Shown in pieces: positions 57,738 through 64,000 of a stretch of DNA of 64,000 nt. The notes beneath the pieces are model-generated. The model had not been told where the DNA came from. It searched no databases and saw only the letters and a list, made by a program, of their open reading frames with translations. The position numbers were made by a program, and so were the translations under genes. Numbering within the stretch: the stretch's first letter is position 1; each line of letters opens with the position of its first letter. The DNA comes from Gnetum montanum (Eukaryota > Streptophyta > Gnetopsida > Gnetales > Gnetaceae): the NCBI GenBank assembly GCA_015680685.1, contig MNCI01003323.1, forward strand, positions 37,904 through 101,903. The letters run 5' to 3'.

Positions 57738-58950
57738 AAACAGAGAGGAAGGAGGTTCAAGAAAATGATAAAGATGAGGCTTACCAGAGTTCCTCATCAG
57801 AGTGCTCATGAGGGTGTTGTTCGCGTTTTCATCTTTATTTTTGCTAAGCTTCGACTTCTTGTTGAAACATTTGAGGAGGGTGATTGTGAAATGGCTTACG
57901 TGCCATTTGCTTTAGGCATGTGAGTTTTTGCTCTCTTACAATTTTGCCTTTTGCTATTTTTCCTTTTACATTTTGCGAACAACCTTGTTGCAGGACAAGC
58001 ATTTCTTTCCCCAGATGAGTTGTGTTACATCCACGTGGGGGCTTTTAGCCTACCTACAGATGCTTCCCATGCAGGGAGCTATGTTACGCATGTCATGGAC
58101 TTTGCAGTTGAGAAAATAGGAGGGCTTAACAGGTGTTGGAAAAAGCTTGTAAAAGAGAGGAACAAGTAGGAATTGTAGATGCAAGAAGTAGGGTAAAGGG
58201 AAGAAGCTTAGAAGGCAGGATAGGATATGCACTCTGAAGTAGCCAAGCTAGTCAAGAAAATTACTTCGCAATGCTGTAGCATTTGCTATTGTGGCGAGAT
58301 GCACCTTCGACCGATGCCTCTTTGGAACACACCCTACAAACACAATAGAGAGAAAACCAGAAGAAATAGCCATGATGAAAAACAAGGGCAAAGGTCTTGC
58401 TTGCTACAGACATTGTTGAAGCTCTTGGAAACATTTGTTGGTGCATGGTGTCCAAAGTAGGAAGGCCAGCAGTGACCTTGGCAGCATTAGCATGGAGGAG
58501 CTAGCGTCAAAGGAGCAAGGAGTTGCTATGAGTGTGGATGCTCTGGAATCCCTGCCTAAGGCATGCATTCTCAATTTAGCTATGGGATCAGCTACCATGT
58601 AGCTAAACATCTCTTAAGCCTAGATGCTAGCAGGGAGTTGGAGGGTAATAATATTGTGGCTGGGCCACACTACTACCAAAAATCCAGTAGCAGGCACTGA
58701 CCGAGGAACTACCATCAAGGTGATGGACCATGATGACGATAGGTCTAGGGGGTTAGTGAGATGTCATACAACATCTCCAGGGGATCAGCAAGATGCCAGG
58801 AGTGGCGGTGTTGCATATGTTCCAGATTGTGTTCTTATTGCGTCGTGAACTGCATTCTAGAACTACAATGGCCCACCCCACATCGGCATTGTGCATGCTC
58901 GCTTGAGGTGTACTTGGTGCAAATGCATGCTGGAGATGTGCCACAAACCT
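57738..58950 (+). pseudogene. Antisense accessory gene of element E3
   Basis: This reads antisense to E3 between its PPT and array. An exon ending near 57922 precedes GTGAGTTTTTG; the acceptor CTTGTTGCAG ends at 57993. The next exon begins GQAFLSPDELCYIHVGAF and continues VMDFAVEKIGGLNRCWKKL, alignable with B exon 6 (spacing of hydrophobic residues, G at the junction, and the initial glycine). Near 58295-58370 a coiled-coil-like frame with TLQTQ...RENQKK corresponds to E1. The exon-1/exon-2 phases do not join cleanly as read, and several stops are present. The reading frame runs on into the array. Confidence 0.58.
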
Positions 58951-58952
58951 AG

Positions 58953-59250
58953 TTTAAGGTCCTGGTAAACCATGTGCTGTTTTAAGGTCCCAGTAGACCG
59001 TATGTGCCAATTTAACATCATAGTGGACGTGCTATGCCAGTTTATAGTCATAGCAGACTAGCTATGCCAGTTTATAGTCATCATGGACTAACTGTGCTAG
59101 TTTTACGTTGTAGTAGATGTTTGTTGCCAGTTTTACGTCGTAGCGGACGATCTGTGCCAGTTTTACATCATAGCAGACATTGGTGAAGCTGTGCCAGTTT
59201 AACATCGTAGCAGAAATTTGCTCACCTTTGCCAGTTTTATGTCATAGCAG
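58953..59250 (-). repeat. Tandem array, element E3
   Basis: About nine units on the minus strand: GACGTAAAACTGGC, GACTATAAACTGGC and GATGTTAAACTGGC cores at about 31-37-bp spacing, starting 25 bp after the integrase stop (59276). Confidence 0.88.
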
Positions 59251-59275
59251 ACTTTTGCTTGTCTGCTCCGTGTGC

Positions 59276-62200
59276 TTAGATGTAGTACGGCTTGAGGTAC
59301 GAGTGATTCATTGGGTTTGTGCACTCATTTCCGTCCATGTCTACCAGCTTGAATGCTGCATTCCCAAAGGCTTTAGTGACCATGTATGGGCTTTCCTAGT
59401 TAGCTAAGAATTTTCTCACATGCTCATAGACAACCTTGAGGATGAGGTCTCCCTTTTATATTAGTTGTTGATGCGGGTCTGCATGGTGTTTTTGTCATTG
59501 CTTACTCTGGTAGCACTCTATACAGCTTAGCATTTGTCCGTGCTCCTCCTCTATTGAGTTGAAGTCGATAATTCTCAACTCATTGTTCTAGGCTTCACTC
59601 ATGACATCAGAAGTGACGGTACCTACAACTCAAGAGGCAACACAGCTTCAGATCCATAAATAAGATTGTAAGGAGTCTTACTTGTCGCGGTCCTGCATGT
59701 CATCCTATAGGCCCATAGAACATAGAGGATTTGCTTATGCCACTACCTCTTATTGTTGTTAAGAATCCTCTTTAGCAAGTTGATGTTGGACTTATTTGTA
59801 GCCTCCGCCTGCCCATTTGCTCGTGGGTAATACAGGGAGGAGAATGATTTCTTGATGCCCAAATTGCTATAGAAGGTTCGGGTTTTTGTACTACTGAATT
59901 GTGGCCCATTGTTGGTTAGAATAGTCATTGAAAGCCCATACCTTATCACGATGTTATCCAAGATGAAGTGGAAAACCTATTGAGATGTCATCTTTCTTAG
60001 GGGGATAGCTTCCACCCACTTAGTAAAATACTCAGTGGTGATGATGATGACGCTATGCCCTACAGAGGACTTGGACATGATAGGTCCTATGAGGTCTAGT
60101 CCCCATCACTAGAAAGGCCACGTGATCTGCGTTGGGTGCAGCTCTGTAGGTGAAATGTGTATGAGGTTTGCATATCTCTAGCACGTGTTACACGTCTTGA
60201 CCTTTAACAGGCAATCACACTCCATATGGGGCCATTAGTACCCTAGGCATCTGATTTTCGCAGTCATAGCCCTAGGTGCTATGTGTCCACCACACAGTCC
60301 CTCATGTACTTTATTAATCACCTTCCATGCTTGATCCTCACCCACGCATGCTAGCAATATCCCATCATAGGAACGTCTGCACAAGGTGTCATTTCCCATG
60401 AGTGTATATTACTGAGCATGCTTGAGGATCGCATATCTCTGGGTAGATGTTAGTCTGCTTGGGGGTTCGCCATGTTGCAGGTAGGCTTTAATGTTAGCGT
60501 ATCACTCCTGGGTATCAGTAGCACTGATAGAGGCCACGTGCCCCGCCTAAGTGATAGGCTCAGTGCATTCGACAATCGAAGTTGGCAGACTTGCAAACAA
60601 GTGTGGTGGAATATTTAGTGCAAGGGTGGCTAAGGCATCTGCTACGGTGTTCTTGTTGCATGGCATGTGTTGCACATCCATAGTTGCAAACTGTTTGAGC
60701 AGGATTTTTGCTAGGTCATAATAGGTTTGCAGATGCATAGCTTTACAAGCATAGACCTTGGTGATTTAATTCACAACTAGTTGTGAATCACTGCGAATCG
60801 CCAGGTGTTGTATGCATAGTGTTTGGGTAGCTGAGAGGCCTCTAAGTAGCCCCTCGTACTTTGCCACGTTGTTGGTGTAGGGGAACGCAAAAAAATAAGC
60901 AAACGGGTGCATTTCCCCAGAGGGGAACGTAATGACGGTAGTTGCACTACCTTCTCACGGGGTCGAGGCATCGTCGAAGTGTAAAGTAGCTTCCAGGTGC
61001 GATGGGACAGCGTTGATAGTGCTAACATGCTCGTCTGGGAATTCGGGATCTATGGTTTCCTGGTCGTCGACGGGTGAGGCTATAAGTTGTGTCGCTATGG
61101 CTTGACCCTTAGTCAACAACTGGATCACATAGTGCAAATTGAATTTCATAGTTATTGCTTTCCATTGAGCTATCCTACTGCTTTCATATAGGTTGTTAGT
61201 GATAGCTTGAAGTATGCTATTTTTGCAAATAATGTTAATTGTACTACGGAATAGGTAATGCCTCTACTTCTTTAACACAAATACTAAGGTGAGGAAATTC
61301 CTCTCTACTTTGTTGTACTTCACCTCATACACTATTAATGCATGACTCAGATAATACACTGGTATCTCAGATCCATCATCTTGTTTCTGACATAATAGTG
61401 CTGTGATAGATGTGTCGGAGGTGGCAAGGTAGATGAAGAAAGGCCTATCTCTTTGTGGCGGGTGCACAGTTGGGAAGTGCAAAAGCTCTTTCTTCAAGTC
61501 ATCGAAGGCTTGTTGACATTGAGTTGTCCATTCAAAGTTAACCCCTTTCTTTAGAAGATGTTGCATGGGGTGTAACTTGTCAGTTAACTTTGCTATAAAC
61601 CTTCAGATGAACTATACCCTACCTTGCAAACCTTGCAATTCCTTAAGGTTCGTAGGAGGTGCCAGGTTGATGATGGCCTTAACTTTGTCAGGGTCCACCC
61701 GTATCCCATCCTTTGATACTAAAAACCATAACATCCATTCGATTTTCACCCCAAAGACACACTTCTTAGGGTTAAGATGCAAATCATGCATTTGACAACA
61801 CTTGAGGACTACCCCTAGATCGCGTGGGTGATCAGTGGCTTCTTTGGATTTGACTGCTATATCATCCACGTAGTCGTTTAGTGTTTCTAGGATGTAGTCA
61901 CTGAAGATGTAAATCATGGCTCACTGGTAGGCAACTTCATCGTTCTTGAGTCCAAAAGGCATCATGGTGTAGCAAAAGGTACCCCATGGGGTCATGAAGG
62001 TTGTTGTTAGCTGATGCTCTAGGTTAATGCGAATTTGGTTATAGCCAGAGAAACCATCCATGAAGGATAGAAGATCATGACCAGCCATAGTGTCAATGAT
62101 TGATTGATTCTTGGAAGTGGAAAATTATCTCTGATCGTTTCCTTGTTTAGATCCCGGAATTCTATACAGATTTGTATTCCTCCCGTTTTCTTAGAAACCA

Positions 62201-62749
62201 CAACGATGTTGGACACCCATTCTGAGTAATCAATTGCACGGATGAAACCAGCTTGGTATAGCTTGGTGATTTCATCTCTTATGGCTAGTGCAATCTCTGG
62301 TTTAACCTTACAAGTATTTTGCTTGATTGCCTTCATGTGTGGGTCTAGGACGATGTTGTGTTGTATCAGCCTCGGATCTAAACTCCACATGTTACTGTAT
62401 GACCATGCGAAGACTTTAATGTTGTCTTGTAGGATTTCGGCTACATCTTTGTGCGTCTGCACATCTAGGAGGGAGCTAAGTTTTAACATTTTTACTTCCT
62501 CCTTGGACATGGTCATAGGCATCTCGACAAGAGGACCCTCAGTTACATCCCTAGCATCTAAATCTAGGGTTTGGACTAGATGCTCGGGCCAGTCTGGGAA
62601 TGTTTCTAAGGACGCTATGGTGTTATTTGTGGTTGATTCCTAGTTGATCAGGTCTAGGTTCAATTTTCTTGCAAGCTTACCATGTGGACCTACTAAAGCT
62701 AAAGGCATGGAGAGATCGCGATGGATTTCCAGTTTTTGCTCAACCTACC
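59276..62749 (-). pseudogene. pol of element E3: RT, RNase H, archaeal-type RNase H, integrase (Tat type)
   Basis: Minus strand, the best-preserved pol here; several long open stretches (for example 62522-62019, 61917-61612, 61566-61264). The linker reads FPDWPEHLVQTLDLDA. RT has AIDYSEWVSNIVVVSKK (about 62240) and an intact YVDD box (61861-61872). RNase H: RPFFIYLATSDTSITALLCQ (about 61440). The archaeal-type RNase H contains HVPCN/MPCNKNTVADALATLAL (about 60660). Integrase has NNGPQF (about 59905), where the catalytic Asp of the usual DNGPQF is Asn, then YYPRANGQAEA. The C-terminus HSYLKPYYI-stop ends at 59276. The 5' side is cut by LTR D2 at 62750, so protease and gag are missing. Confidence 0.9.
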
Positions 62750-64000
62750 TATTGGCGACCATTTGGGATGTAACCACCAATGAGTGTCCTCAAACAGGAT
62801 TTAGGTGCTTGTTGGTCTTTTGGCAACACCAAGGCCCAGATACCTCCAAATAGACTCAGTGGTTAATGTGAGTATGTGTGTGTGTTGTTGCGGTGTGCGG
62901 TTGTGAAAAATGAAATGGTTGTGTTGTGTGTAAACTACAAATGACTTATCTTAAAGAGATTCAGCCAACTTTGCCAAGTACTGTGAGTTGTTGAGAGTTC
63001 TTATTTTGTTCAATTGCCTAGTCTATGTGGTCCTTATAATACCTACTTGTAACAAATAAAGTTTTGCAAAAACATTTAACCACAACTCTACGAATCTACT
63101 TCTAATTTTCCCCAGAGAAAGAGATAGTTCCACAAGAAAACTAGAAATAGAGCAAGATTCAATGGAAATAGACAGAAGAGAAAAAGAAAACAGATTTGTG
63201 TAAAGATCTCAAATGCTTAAACAAGGTAAATTGATACGAGTAAACACTTCATAATAAAGCTATCCCAAATTCAATAACTACAAATTGTTCAAACTTCCAA
63301 GGCTCAAATAAGCAATTTCTTCAAGACAATCCTACTATGCTACCCAAAAATTGCTGCGTAACTATCACGTACCAGACTCTATTTCAGCTAGATAATGGAT
63401 GTCAATAATTGTATTCAATAGAACCTTCAAAATACTTGACAATTTATGATTGAAATACCACAAAGATTCACTTTAAAGATAAAAGAAGCTATTCTGGTCC
63501 TATCAAAATACCAAAGATTTTCTGAACCCTCTTGACTATTGAATTGTTCAACGGCTTGACTACATGCAGAGGCTCTCTTACAACAATCTCAATAGTGGTT
63601 CTTATACATTGCACAATAATAAAATTCACTACTAAAATGCTCTTAAGGCTTTCAAAAACAAGCTCTTCTATGGCAAAATTTTAATAGAAATTTTCTATCA
63701 TGCAACAAGAACAATAAGAGCAATCTAAAAATCCCAAAATTACTTGCCAAGCATGATACTATGTAAACCACTAGCTAAACAATTTAAACAAAATAAATAA
63801 TAAGCACAACTCATAGGACTACAACAAAGAGGCTAAAATGTTGTCTTTAGCAAGTCATCTTACAAGCAATCTTTCACAATTTCTTCTTTACAATGCTCTT
63901 CCCAAGAGTGTGTGATCTCAAGTGTGTGATATATTTTCCTTCTAACCCCTGAAGCCTTTTTATAGGGTTCAAAAGGTAGTTAGATATTCCAAAATATCTT
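62750..64000 (-). mobile_element. LTR D2 (inverted copy of D1, runs off the window)
   Basis: On the minus strand it ends GTCGCCAATA at 62750 and matches LTR D1 back through the TATA region (about 63958) to the window edge. About 95 bp of its start are outside. It interrupts the pol of E3 upstream of RT. Confidence 0.82.

Noticed and set aside
1-64000. tRNA, rRNA or snRNA genes
   Set aside because: None was recognised by eye on either strand; a dedicated covariance-model search was not possible here.

Overview
The window looks like intergenic DNA from a seed plant with a large, repeat-dominated nuclear genome. The evidence is several kilobase-long LTRs, Ty3/gypsy coding sequence of the Tat type (a second, archaeal-like RNase H between RNase H and integrase), an RTE-type LINE tail, spliced pseudogenes with GT..AG introns, and a fragment of a plant cyclic-nucleotide-gated channel. 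I cannot name the species. I found no intact host gene, rRNA, tRNA or CRISPR array; nearly every coding region carries stops or frameshifts.

Two LTR lineages dominate. Lineage A has LTRs that begin TGATGAG and end CTCATCA, followed by a PBS resembling the tRNA-Asp type. It occupies 3.49-4.7 kb (fragments) and 8.69-20.3 kb, as a chain of LTRs (8687, 10511, 18069) separated by gag, an accessory ORF, and gag/protease pieces. Lineage B/E has LTRs that begin TGAAACA and end in A(C/T)A, and a conserved polypurine tract (AACAAAGAGGGGCCA). Five copies are recognisable: a 3' end at 1-3490 (+); B at 20.3-32.4 kb (+); E1 at 33.57-40.2 kb (+, its LTR continuing into another gag up to 42.09 kb); F at 42.1-49.8 kb (-); and E3 at 55.87-62.75 kb (-). 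A solo LTR (-) lies at 32500-33568. E1 and E3 carry RT-RNaseH-aRNH-integrase. B and F encode only gag-protease and end at the same conserved tail.

In all five lineage B/E copies, a tandem array of about 30-37 bp units with core GACGTAAAACTGGC follows the last sense ORF and precedes the 3' polypurine tract or its expected position. Between array and PPT there is antisense coding sequence. In B it is a seven-exon antisense gene of roughly 1000 codons (30482 down to 26795). It has an FCP1/NIF-phosphatase-like N-terminus that has lost its catalytic aspartates, a domain resembling the 'putative plant transposon protein' family, and a coiled-coil tail. F and E3 retain matching exons, and F keeps an intron at the same position. 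Lineage A carries a related ORF in the sense orientation at 15117-17900, behind its own TATA-like promoter and spliced leader.

The LTRs share another design feature. Upstream of each TATA box lies a family-specific cluster of short palindromes: GATATCGC units in A, CACGCT/AGCGTG in B1/B2, TTACGCT/AGCGTAA in the 5'-most copy, and GCTACGC/GCGTAGC in E3 and (degenerate) in the solo LTR.

The rest comprises an AT-rich decayed stretch (4.7-8.6 kb), the channel-pseudogene block (49.9-51.4 kb), two inverted copies of a separate 1.4-kb LTR (D1 51621-53025, D2 62750-window end), an RT/RNaseH remnant (53.03-53.72 kb) and imperfect repeats (53.8-55.87 kb). Reference gaps (N) lie at 9042-9071, 38486-38489 and 47829.
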